From: Verrucomicrobia bacterium CG1_02_43_26
GTDB taxonomy: Bacteria > Verrucomicrobiota > Verrucomicrobiia > Opitutales > CG1-02-43-26
NCBI GenBank assembly: GCA_001872735.1
Contig: MNWT01000019.1
Coordinates: 43,891 to 107,890 of the forward strand
DNA length: 64,000 nucleotides
Direction: 5' to 3'
Part shown: in pieces, positions 56,941-64,000 of the stretch
How the letters are laid out: each line of letters begins with the position of its first letter
Position numbering within the stretch: position 1 is the first letter of the stretch
The notes under the pieces: generated by a model
What the model was told of the DNA's origin: nothing
What the model saw: the letters and a program-made list of their open reading frames with translations, nothing else
Database searches by the model: none
Program-made: the position numbers and the translations under genes

Positions 56941-58029
56941 TTAAAGTTCGTCATCATGCACGGTTTCCAATGCGGATGATTTTTGATATTCAGTAACGCG
57001 TCCTTCAAAGAAATTTTGTTCTTTTTTAATGTCCATCATTTCTGCCAACCAGGGGAATGGGTTCGTCACACCGGGGTTTAAGGGCTTTAAGCCAACGCCT
57101 TCTAGTCTTCTGTCACCAATGTAATCAATGTACTGCATGAATTCATCCGGGCTTAAGCCAACGGCATTAACCGGCAAACAGTCTTTGATAAATTTCTTTT
57201 CCAAGGTAACTGCTTCTCTCATAGCGCCTCTCAATTCCTCGCGGAAGGCTTCTGTCCACACATCCGGGTTCTCTTCAACCAAGTCCATAAGTAGGTTACG
57301 CAAGAGCTCAATGTGGTTAGACTCATCGCGCAGGGTGTAGCGGAACATCTGCCCAATTCCTGGAAACTTATTCTGGCGATAAAGCGAAAGGATCATCCCA
57401 AAAAGGCCATAGAATTGAGTTCCTTCCATACACTGGCCAAATACAAAAATGTTTTTAGCAAACAATTGCTTGTTTTCGGTCTTGGTCATATCCAGGTCAC
57501 GTCTCAGGTTCCTGGAGGTCTTGCAAACAAATTCATTCTTCTCGCGAACCGTTTCAATATCTTCAAAAATAGCTTCGCACTCGTGCGGGTTGAGGCCAAG
57601 GGAGCTGAGCATATAAACGAGAGAATCCGCGTGCACGTTCTCTTCATGCGCATGGCGTCCCAATACCAATTTAAGCTCAGGTGCCGTCACAACTTCGCGT
57701 ATCACGTGCAGAACATTATCGCCCACAATACCTTCCGCGGCAGAAAAATAGCCCACGCCCATTTTAATAATCCAACGCTCAATATCGCTTATTTCTTTAG
57801 ACTTCCATTGTTCGCAGTCCTTTTGCATCGGGATATCTTCCGGCTCCCAATGGTTTGCTTTCATCGTTTTATAAAGTTCGTACGCCCAGTTGTACTTCAA
57901 GGGCAATATGTTAAAATAGTATGTCTCTTTACCGTTGATAACCTTTTTTGCATGGTAAGCTGCCTCTGCTTTTGTCTTGTTGAGTGCAAATTTCTTTCCG
58001 CCGATTTCGTAAGTTGTTATCTCTTCCAT
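56941..58029 (-). CDS. nrdB: Ribonucleoside-diphosphate reductase small subunit, class Ic-like
   Basis: Radical-generating subunit for NrdA. The 362-residue ferritin-like protein has metal ligands in FSAAEGIVGDN (E99), EENVH (E130, H133), MEGTQFYG and RDESNHIE. The radical tyrosine four residues after H133 is Leu (L137). Loss of this Tyr, together with Glu instead of Asp as first ligand, is the pattern of class Ic (Mn/Fe) enzymes first described in Chlamydia, where the residue is Phe. First gene of nrdB-nrdA, behind paired NrdR boxes. The metal content is inferred. Confidence 0.95.
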   Translation of the reverse strand: MEEITTYEIGGKKFALNKTKAEAAYHAKKVINGKETYYFNILPLKYNWAYELYKTMKANHWEPEDIPMQKDCEQWKSKEISDIERWIIKMGVGYFSAAEGIVGDNVLHVIREVVTAPELKLVLGRHAHEENVHADSLVYMLSSLGLNPHECEAIFEDIETVREKNEFVCKTSRNLRRDLDMTKTENKQLFAKNIFVFGQCMEGTQFYGLFGMILSLYRQNKFPGIGQMFRYTLRDESNHIELLRNLLMDLVEENPDVWTEAFREELRGAMREAVTLEKKFIKDCLPVNAVGLSPDEFMQYIDYIGDRRLEGVGLKPLNPGVTNPFPWLAEMMDIKKEQNFFEGRVTEYQKSSALETVHDDEL

Positions 58030-58145
58030 AGTTGTATCATTAAATGTTTATCTTTTAGAGTGTTGGGGTAGTCTTGTCTGTGTTTAACACACATTTATGA
58101 GCGTAAAGCTCACCTAAGAAAGGTCAATGCAAATTCCCTAAAAAA

Positions 58146-58192
58146 ACACAAAATGTAGTGTATTTTTCTGAAAATAACACTACATTTTGTGT
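58146..58192 (-). promoter_or_regulatory. Paired NrdR boxes upstream of nrdB
   Basis: ACACAAAATGTAGTGT (58146-58161) and its exact reverse complement (58177-58192) lie 31 bases apart centre to centre, about three helical turns. They match the NrdR consensus ACACwATATATwGTGT closely. They sit 117-163 bases upstream of the nrdB start, and a weak TTGCAA/TATTTT promoter (58197-58171) overlaps them, as expected for repression. nrdR itself is not in the window. Confidence 0.85.
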
Positions 58193-58263
58193 TGCAATCA
58201 TTCGCAGGCGAGACAGGTAAACTTCTGTAACGTCTTTAAAATGAGGATCTCTTTTTTAAAGCC

Positions 58264-59271
58264 TTATAAGCGCACTCCAAGCTCCTGAAGCGCTGCATTT
58301 AACTTGTCATCCATCGGGTGGCCATTAAACAGGATTTCTTCATTCTTGTCTATCAAGACCATTCGGGGAATCGAATTTACTTTAAATAGCTTTGAGTAGA
58401 CATGGTCAGCGGGTTCTACGAGCCAAGGCATTCTCATGTCTAGCTTCTTACGAACCACCTCAGCCTTCTGTACTGTCTCAGTATTCATGCCGACAACAAT
58501 GACGCCTTGAGGTGCCAATATTTCCGCCTTATGTGAAAGCGAGGGCATAAGCGCCATGCAAGGGCTACACCATGAAGCCCAGAAATCAATTAAGATCGCT
58601 TTCTGGCCTTTTAATAACTGTCCCAAAGTTGTTGCGTTGCCCTGAGAATCACTCAGCTCTACGTCCATCGGGATCATCGCTCTATTCATCGCCTTTTTAA
58701 AACGATACTCTTGAATCCATTCGCCTAACAGGTGCGCGTGGTCTGGTTCCGCCCAAAACGCATTCTTGGCATTTTTTTCAAACGCTTTTTCATCATTATT
58801 TAAGAAGGCAATACGGGCTTTTAATAAATAGCGCATCGCAGGAATATCACTTGGCTCGCGGAACAATAAAGATTCTTGGGTAAAATCCCACTTCGGGCCG
58901 AGGTCATTCAATTGCTCTAATATCTCTTTATATCCGCTCTTGCCTCCCACGATCAGGTGGTAATAAATCTCTGTCTCTAATACTTCTTGTGCGCTCATGC
59001 CGGATTCGCGCGCTTGTTTAATCGTCTCTTGATACTTCTCAGCATTATCAGGGCCAACAGCAATCAGGTTTTCCAGCAAGCTCTCTTGAGCCGAAAGGGG
59101 CATCTCTTTATCTACAAACTGATCGAATTCTTCAACATTGTCGATTTCGCCTCCGTAAATTTTGTCAAAAACAACTTCATTTTCGGCAAAGGAAGGAGAG
59201 ATAAAAAGCGCACAGGCTGCAAAAGCGGGCGTTATCGTTTTTTTAATCAGATCAGATATACTTGTATTCAT
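58264..59271 (-). CDS. TlpA-like periplasmic thioredoxin with extra N-terminal domain
   Basis: The 335-residue precursor has a signal peptide (residues 1-29, cleavage after SFA). Residues 58-115 form a helical segment with ARESGMSAQEVLETEIYY, also found in the periplasmic carbonic anhydrase at 60141. The C-terminal half (205-335) is a TlpA/ResA thioredoxin with active site WCSPC (234-238) and a cis-Pro in NSIPRMVLID. It should reduce or oxidise periplasmic disulfides, such as in cytochrome c maturation; the exact role is unknown. It lies downstream of two carbonic anhydrases on the same strand. Confidence 0.85.
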   Translation of the reverse strand: MNTSISDLIKKTITPAFAACALFISPSFAENEVVFDKIYGGEIDNVEEFDQFVDKEMPLSAQESLLENLIAVGPDNAEKYQETIKQARESGMSAQEVLETEIYYHLIVGGKSGYKEILEQLNDLGPKWDFTQESLLFREPSDIPAMRYLLKARIAFLNNDEKAFEKNAKNAFWAEPDHAHLLGEWIQEYRFKKAMNRAMIPMDVELSDSQGNATTLGQLLKGQKAILIDFWASWCSPCMALMPSLSHKAEILAPQGVIVVGMNTETVQKAEVVRKKLDMRMPWLVEPADHVYSKLFKVNSIPRMVLIDKNEEILFNGHPMDDKLNAALQELGVRL

Positions 59272-59379
59272 AGCGTAAATTCCTGGGTTAATGAGTTAGG
59301 TATGTTATATGGAACGTCTGGATCATACCAAGGAACCGTTCATCATATCGAGAAAAATGCGTCTCGCAAAACAGGTTTT

Positions 59380-60036
59380 TTAATAGATCCAATCTACGCT
59401 TCCAAGCGCGATATCGTAAACCCCGCCTTTAATGAGTAACGCGCCTGCCTCGACATATTGCTCAATCACCGGGCTAGAGGAAATTAATTTATTAATGGTC
59501 GCGTGAACATTTTTCTGAACAGCCTTATTGAGTAGCAAATCTTTTTGAACCTGCGTACATTGGCTTAAACCTTTTTCTACCAAAGGGGACATGTAATCCA
59601 GGACGTTATCGAATTTATTACCAAAGCGTACTCCTTCAAGCGCTGCTGTTACCGCTCCACACTGCGTATGCCCCAACACAATGCAAAGGGGTGTCTTTAA
59701 AAAGGATACTCCAAATTCAACGCTCCCAATGATATCGTCTGTGGGAACATTACCAGGTATTCTGATCGTAAAGAGATCTCCAATACCCATGTCGAAAATA
59801 AGCTCCACGGGTTGGCGCGAATCTGAGCATGCAAGCACGGTCGCAATAGGGGATTGTCCTAATCGTGACAATATCTCCCTGGATTCTTGTGCAAGGGCGT
59901 TGTGGGCAGTCTGTCCATGCAAATAACGGGATTGCCCCTCATTCAGTAATTGAAGGGCATCATCTGCAGTGATTACATTGGTTACCAGAGCCGGATCAAC
60001 TTTCCCGTTGGTTAAATTTTGAAAACGTTTACTCAT
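59380..60036 (-). CDS. Beta-carbonic anhydrase, cytoplasmic
   Basis: Hydrates CO2 to bicarbonate. The 218-residue protein has the beta-class zinc site: C70, D72 and R74 in LACSDSRQP, H123 and C126 in GHTQCGAV. No signal peptide. It is over 60 percent similar by eye to the gene at 60141 across its full length (TIRIPGNV, SVEFGV, GGVYDIA), so the two arose by tandem duplication. The missing signal peptide suggests the copies work on opposite sides of the inner membrane. Confidence 0.93.
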   Translation of the reverse strand: MSKRFQNLTNGKVDPALVTNVITADDALQLLNEGQSRYLHGQTAHNALAQESREILSRLGQSPIATVLACSDSRQPVELIFDMGIGDLFTIRIPGNVPTDDIIGSVEFGVSFLKTPLCIVLGHTQCGAVTAALEGVRFGNKFDNVLDYMSPLVEKGLSQCTQVQKDLLLNKAVQKNVHATINKLISSSPVIEQYVEAGALLIKGGVYDIALGSVDWIY

Positions 60037-60140
60037 AACTTAGGCAATATAGTGCATTATTGTCTGCTATAAAGAAGCGGTCAAAGTTATATCAGAGAAG
60101 TAACTCCCTGATCGAGAAAAATCAGTTCCTGGGCTCTTTT

Positions 60141-61040
60141 TCAATCAATCCACTCTACCTGGCCGGTAGCAATGTCATACACACCGCCTTTCACCAATAC
60201 GGTACCGTTCTGAACAGATTGAGCAATAAGGCTGCTAGAGCTCACAATCGCCTTAATCGTAGCTTTCACATTTTCGCGTATAGCTTCAGCTACCAAAGCA
60301 TCTTTACTGGCATGTATCGATTGTTCCACTTGCTTGACCACCGGGGTAATATAAGCCAACACGATATCAAACTTGTTGCCAAACATTGCATGACCGAGCG
60401 CTGCTTTTACCGCTCCGCATTCCGTATGGCCCAATACCACACAAAGCGGTGTCTTTAAATAATCTACACCAAATTCAACACTCCCAATAACATCTTCCGT
60501 AGCTACATTACCGGGTATTCTGATGGTAAAAATATCGCCAACACCCATATCAAAGATGAGCTCCACAGGTTGGCGAGAATCAGAACACGCCACTACCGTT
60601 GCGAGAGGAAATTGCCCAAATTGTGAGGTCACTTCTCGAGCTTCTTCTGCCAACGAGTTGTGCATCGTTTCCCCCTTTAAGTAACGTGCTTGACCTTCTT
60701 GTAGTAACTGAAGGGCATCTTTGCCGCTTATTCTGTTTGCCGATAAATAATCTGCCTGGCCGTCTGTTATATAATAATAATAGACCGTAGCTTCCATGAT
60801 AGCATCATCACTGACACCCTTGGCGCGCGCTTCACTAATAGCCTGCCGGTAGCTCTCAAGATCTCTAGACTCCATAGCCATTAGCTTTCGTAGAAATATT
60901 TCTTGCTCAGGCGTAAAATGTAGGCTCTTTAAGACTTTCTCCGTTGAGGAAGTTGCTGCTGGAGCTTCATTTTTTGCAAACGTAACAGGTGCTAATAGCA
61001 ACAAGGTTGCTGCAATCAGGATTTGGGGTATTTTTCTCAT
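60141..61040 (-). CDS. Beta-carbonic anhydrase with signal peptide and N-terminal helical domain
   Basis: The 299-residue precursor has a signal peptide (residues 1-22, ending VTFA). A helical domain at 43-99 (FTPEQEIFLRKLMAM, ARAKGVSDDAIMEATVYYYY) resembles residues 58-115 of the TlpA-like protein downstream. The beta-carbonic anhydrase domain follows, with C152, D154, R156 and H205, C208 as zinc and catalytic residues. Predicted periplasmic. The domain sharing and gene order glgB, this gene, the second anhydrase and TlpA suggest a common function in the envelope. Confidence 0.93.
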   Translation of the reverse strand: MRKIPQILIAATLLLLAPVTFAKNEAPAATSSTEKVLKSLHFTPEQEIFLRKLMAMESRDLESYRQAISEARAKGVSDDAIMEATVYYYYITDGQADYLSANRISGKDALQLLQEGQARYLKGETMHNSLAEEAREVTSQFGQFPLATVVACSDSRQPVELIFDMGVGDIFTIRIPGNVATEDVIGSVEFGVDYLKTPLCVVLGHTECGAVKAALGHAMFGNKFDIVLAYITPVVKQVEQSIHASKDALVAEAIRENVKATIKAIVSSSSLIAQSVQNGTVLVKGGVYDIATGQVEWID

Positions 61041-61061
61041 AGTCTTTTTTGTGTGCTTTGT

Positions 61062-63284
61062 TTATTCTTTCTCAGGTGAATACTGGAAAATAATCGTGGA
61101 AAGGGGAGGGAGGTAGGCTAAAAGTGACTGCTCGCGGCCGTCCCAAGCAATATCTTCGCTCACAAGGCCGCCTAAATTACCGTCTCCATTACCGCCGTAA
61201 ACCGTGGCGTTTGTATTGATGCATTCCTTCCATTTGCCTTTGTAGGGGACACCTAAGCGATACTGGTTACGCCCTACCGGAGTAAAATTACCCACAATCA
61301 AGAGGGTTTCCTCAGGTTTTTCACCCATGCGAAGGAAGCTTAGTACACTATTCTCGCCATCATTGCCGTTTATCCACTGGAAGCCTTCCGGTGAATTGTC
61401 AAACTTGGCAAGCGCCGGGCTATTTTGGTATAACCAATTCAAATCCTGCACAACCTTCTGCACGCCTTCGTGGTCTTTATACTGCAATAAGTGCCAATCC
61501 AAGCTGGTATCGTAATACCATTCGTTGGACTGCCCAAATTCACATCCCATAAACAGGGTCTTCTTCCCCGGCCAGCTCCACATATAAGCATATAAAGAGC
61601 GCAGGGTCTGTGCTTTTTCTGGCATACTCCACGCACTCATCTTGGAGATCAAAGATCCCTTGCCGTGCACCACTTCATCATGAGAAAATACCGTAATAAA
61701 ATTCTCCGAATACTGGTACAACATCCCAAAGGTAAGATTATTGTGGTGCCACTTGCGGTAAATGGGATCCTTGCTGAAATAGAGCAAATTATCATGCATC
61801 CAGCCCATGTTCCACTTAAAGTCATAGCCTAGGCCATACTCGCTCGTTGGTTTGGTAACACCGCCAAATGCCGTAGACTCTTCCGCAATCATCAGTGATC
61901 CGGGATAATACTTGTGCACCAGGTCATTCGAGGAGCGTAAAAACTCCATCGCTTCTATGTTTTCTTTACCGCCGTACTGGTTAGGAATCCACTGTCCATC
62001 ATCCCTGGAATAATCCAGATAAAGCATAGAGGCAACCGCGTCTACCCGCATTCCATCTATATGAAAACGATCAAACCAAGCCAACGCACTACAAATAAGG
62101 AAATTTCTTACCTCATGTCGTCCATAGTTAAAAATCAACGTACCCCAATCCTGATGATGGCCTTGGCGGGGATCCGAATGCTCATAAAGATTTGTACCGT
62201 CAAAGTCAGCCAACGCAAATGCATCCTTCGGAAAATGCCCGGGCACCCAGTCAACAATCACGCCTATATCATTTTGGTGCAACTTGTCTACCAAGTACAT
62301 AAAACCTTGTGGCGTTCCAAACCGGTGCGTGGGCGCAAAAAATCCGGTCACTTGGTACCCCCAGGATCCTGCAAAGGGGTGCTCTGCCAAGGGCATAAAC
62401 TCAACATGCGTAAAGCCCATTCGTTTCACATAGGTCACGAGCTCATCCGCCATTTCCTCGTAGCTCAGCGACCTGTTCCCATCATCTACAATGCGTTTCC
62501 ATGAACCATGGTGCACTTCGTAAACCGAAATAGGTTTCTCTTGCCAGTTCGTCTTTTCGCGTTTTTTGATCCAATTGGCGTCATGCCACGTGTGTCCGCC
62601 CAAATCCCAGGTAACAGAGGCATTGTGGGGTGCAGATTCATAATACACCGCGTAAGGATCAGATTTCAGCAAAACGTTTTCATTACGATCAATAATTTCG
62701 TACTTATACTTCAGGCCAGATTCAATCCCCGGAATAAATATTTCCCATATCCCGGAAGATCCCATCGTACGCATCGTATGGCAACGGCCATCCCAGTGGT
62801 TAAAGTCACCCACAACAGATACGCGATAAGCTGCCGGTGCCCAAACCGCAAACGAAAATCCTTTTATCCCGCTAATTTCTCTCGGGTGAGCACCCAATTT
62901 TTCATACACACGGTGGTGGTTGCCTTCATTAAAGAGGTGTAAATCCTCATCTGTCAAGGTAGGCAAAAAGCTATAGGGATCATAATATTGGCGAATCTCC
63001 CCATTGTCTTGCTCTACTCGTATCCGATAGGGGAAAACGTCTGTTTTTTCAGGTATAACAACTTCGAATAACCCTTGCTCATCCAGGCATTCCATCTTGT
63101 AACGTTTTTCTGGGCTGGCTTTATACTCAACAATTTCACAACACTTCACCCCAGGGACAAATGTTCTTATCACAATGCCTTTTTTCCCTTCAGCAACTAC
63201 CGGATGCATTCCTAACACGCTATGGGGTTGGTTATGACGGGCACGGACAATTAAGTCATGTTCTTTCTCTTCTAATAAATTCAC
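61062..63284 (-). CDS. glgB: 1,4-alpha-glucan branching enzyme
   Basis: Introduces alpha-1,6 branches into glycogen. The 740-residue GH13 protein has the two N-terminal modules of long GlgB (about 1-120 and 120-220 with WAPAAYRVSVVGDFN). The barrel contains VYEVHHGSW, VDWVPGHFP, GMRVDAVASMLYLDYSR with the nucleophile Asp, IAEESTAFGG with the acid Glu, and FSHDEVVHGKGSL. The C-terminal beta domain ends near LLAYLPPLSTI. No glgA, glgC or glgP is in the window. It begins the minus-strand series that continues into the carbonic anhydrases with a 21-base gap. Confidence 0.96.
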   Translation of the reverse strand: MNLLEEKEHDLIVRARHNQPHSVLGMHPVVAEGKKGIVIRTFVPGVKCCEIVEYKASPEKRYKMECLDEQGLFEVVIPEKTDVFPYRIRVEQDNGEIRQYYDPYSFLPTLTDEDLHLFNEGNHHRVYEKLGAHPREISGIKGFSFAVWAPAAYRVSVVGDFNHWDGRCHTMRTMGSSGIWEIFIPGIESGLKYKYEIIDRNENVLLKSDPYAVYYESAPHNASVTWDLGGHTWHDANWIKKREKTNWQEKPISVYEVHHGSWKRIVDDGNRSLSYEEMADELVTYVKRMGFTHVEFMPLAEHPFAGSWGYQVTGFFAPTHRFGTPQGFMYLVDKLHQNDIGVIVDWVPGHFPKDAFALADFDGTNLYEHSDPRQGHHQDWGTLIFNYGRHEVRNFLICSALAWFDRFHIDGMRVDAVASMLYLDYSRDDGQWIPNQYGGKENIEAMEFLRSSNDLVHKYYPGSLMIAEESTAFGGVTKPTSEYGLGYDFKWNMGWMHDNLLYFSKDPIYRKWHHNNLTFGMLYQYSENFITVFSHDEVVHGKGSLISKMSAWSMPEKAQTLRSLYAYMWSWPGKKTLFMGCEFGQSNEWYYDTSLDWHLLQYKDHEGVQKVVQDLNWLYQNSPALAKFDNSPEGFQWINGNDGENSVLSFLRMGEKPEETLLIVGNFTPVGRNQYRLGVPYKGKWKECINTNATVYGGNGDGNLGGLVSEDIAWDGREQSLLAYLPPLSTIIFQYSPEKE

Positions 63285-63426
63285 GTTGTAACAAAATTGA
63301 GTTATTCAGGAAACAATATCTGTTTTGGTCTACTTTTGCCCCGCTGTCAACCCTGACCGCTAAAAGGAATATTCTATTCTTTCGAAAATAGGCTACTTTC
63401 ACGCCCATTGACGCCAGCCCAAAAAA

Positions 63427-63461
63427 TCCCTACTCCCCTTGGCTTAAAAGGGGAGTAGGGA
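63427..63461 (-). terminator. Terminator after the Sel1 gene
   Basis: TCCCTACTCCCCTT (63427-63440) pairs perfectly with AAGGGGAGTAGGGA (63448-63461). On the minus strand it is followed by T6, so it ends transcription of the Sel1-repeat gene, whose stop lies 68 bases upstream. Confidence 0.85.
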
Positions 63462-63528
63462 GCGCTAATGGCTTCATCTTAGATCGTTACGCCGCTAAAG
63501 GATCTCCTGAAATGATTTTTTCCGCTTC

Positions 63529-64000
63529 TCAAATTAAAAGCTTCATCGCTTCTAATCTCGACTGGCCGTCAGCATTACCTTGGTTTGCAGACTCCGCATA
63601 CAGCTTAACCGCTTGCTCTAGAGACTTCTCCACGCCTATGCCTAATTGATAGCAAACTCCCAATCGCCACTGGCCGTCAGAATTACCCTGCTTTGCAGAC
63701 TCCGCATACATCGCAAACGCTTTCTTTAGATCCTTTTCCACTCCTATGCCTAATTGATAGCAAACTCCCAATCGCCACTGGCCGTCAGAATTACCCTGCT
63801 TTGCAGACTCCGCATACATCGCAAACGCTTTCTTTAGATCCTTTTCCACTCCTATGCCTAATTGATAGCAAACTCCCAATCGCCACTGGCCTTCAGAATT
63901 ACCCTGCTTTGCAGACTCCGCATACAGCTTAACCGCTTGCTCTAGAGACTTCTCCACTCCTATGCCTTTTTCATAGCAATATCCCAATCGCCACTGGCCG
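63529..64000 (-). CDS. Sel1-repeat protein, 5' end cut by window edge
   Basis: At least 157 residues are visible and the frame is open to the window end (GQWRLGYCYEKGIGVEKS continues beyond). It is made of 36-residue Sel1-like (TPR-related) repeats with the form GQWRLGVCYQLGIGVEKDL followed by KKAFAMYAESAKQGNSD. Such solenoids bind proteins and are common in host-interacting bacteria. The last repeat is incomplete and ends with SRLEAMKLLI. The signal peptide, if any, is outside the window. A terminator follows downstream. Confidence 0.88.
   Translation of the reverse strand, partial: GQWRLGYCYEKGIGVEKSLEQAVKLYAESAKQGNSEGQWRLGVCYQLGIGVEKDLKKAFAMYAESAKQGNSDGQWRLGVCYQLGIGVEKDLKKAFAMYAESAKQGNSDGQWRLGVCYQLGIGVEKSLEQAVKLYAESANQGNADGQSRLEAMKLLI
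63634..63890 (-). repeat. 108-base tandem repeats within the Sel1 gene
   Basis: Two consecutive 108-base units (63671-63778 and 63779-63886) are identical except for final boundary bases, and part of a third copy (from about 63634) is also the same. Each encodes one 36-residue Sel1 repeat. DNA-level identity points to recent duplication or gene conversion. Confidence 0.85.

Noticed and set aside
57313..58071. 252-codon plus-strand frame inside nrdB
   Set aside because: Antisense to a confidently identified gene and lacking protein-like motifs.

Overview
The window looks like a chromosome segment from a Gram-negative, aerobically respiring, probably host-associated or intracellular bacterium. 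It has lipid A and heptose genes (lpxB, an LpxL-type acyltransferase, msbA, two heptosyltransferases), a complex I subunit, menaquinone and haem synthesis genes, and a rod-shape operon. My best guess is the PVC group, probably Verrucomicrobiota. This rests on the general look of the proteins, a chlamydia-like class Ic ribonucleotide reductase and an EIIA-diadenylate cyclase fusion, not on any rRNA or marker search. No rRNA, tRNA, transposase, integrase, phage gene, CRISPR array or secretion-system gene was seen.

Layout. 1-8.6 kb: enolase (cut by the window edge), an ATM1-type ABC exporter, a lysine-rich orphan, threonine dehydratase, then menF, metG and rpmG on the minus strand. 8.7-14.6 kb: diadenylate cyclase with an EIIA domain, an isolated nuoA, a large orphan with a cysteine-protease-like motif and a toroid-fold protein. 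14.6-19 kb: tatD, galE, an M50 protease, an aadA-like resistance gene and an RluA pseudouridine synthase. 19-24.6 kb: an envelope cluster with a GT10 fucosyltransferase, msbA, a fused LpxL-heptosyltransferase and a second heptosyltransferase. 25.6-29.5 kb: a sugar nucleotidyltransferase, then a TrpR/YerC-like regulator with a complete TrpXYZ-type ABC importer. 29.5-39.8 kb: an F-box-like protein, lpxB with a Gfo/Idh oxidoreductase, a secreted orphan, an MFS transporter, hemH and a large ankyrin protein. 39.9-47.3 kb: hemX-like and hemA, rnc, parA, a BarA-like hybrid kinase and a TauE/SafE-like membrane protein. 47.4-51.6 kb: mreB-mreC-mreD-mrdA. 51.7-53.6 kb: two tandem F-box-like paralogues, the second with a frameshift in an A10 tract. 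53.6-58.2 kb: nrdA-nrdB with paired NrdR boxes. 58.3-63.3 kb: a TlpA-like thioredoxin, two beta-carbonic anhydrases and glgB. The last gene is a Sel1-repeat protein cut by the window edge.

The housekeeping backbone is interrupted by single genes that look like host-interaction proteins. These are three F-box-like proteins, an ankyrin protein and its non-ankyrin paralogue that share a Q-x4-C motif, Sel1 repeats, and basic clusters resembling nuclear localisation signals. The paralogous pair is the best candidate for an undescribed system: one copy keeps His/Asp/Gln/Cys in the order seen in CE-clan (Ulp1/YopJ-like) enzymes, while the other has lost the His. Tryptophan import, ATM1, MFS and class Ic RNR also fit life in or near a host cell. 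That lifestyle is an inference, because no delivery system is visible here.
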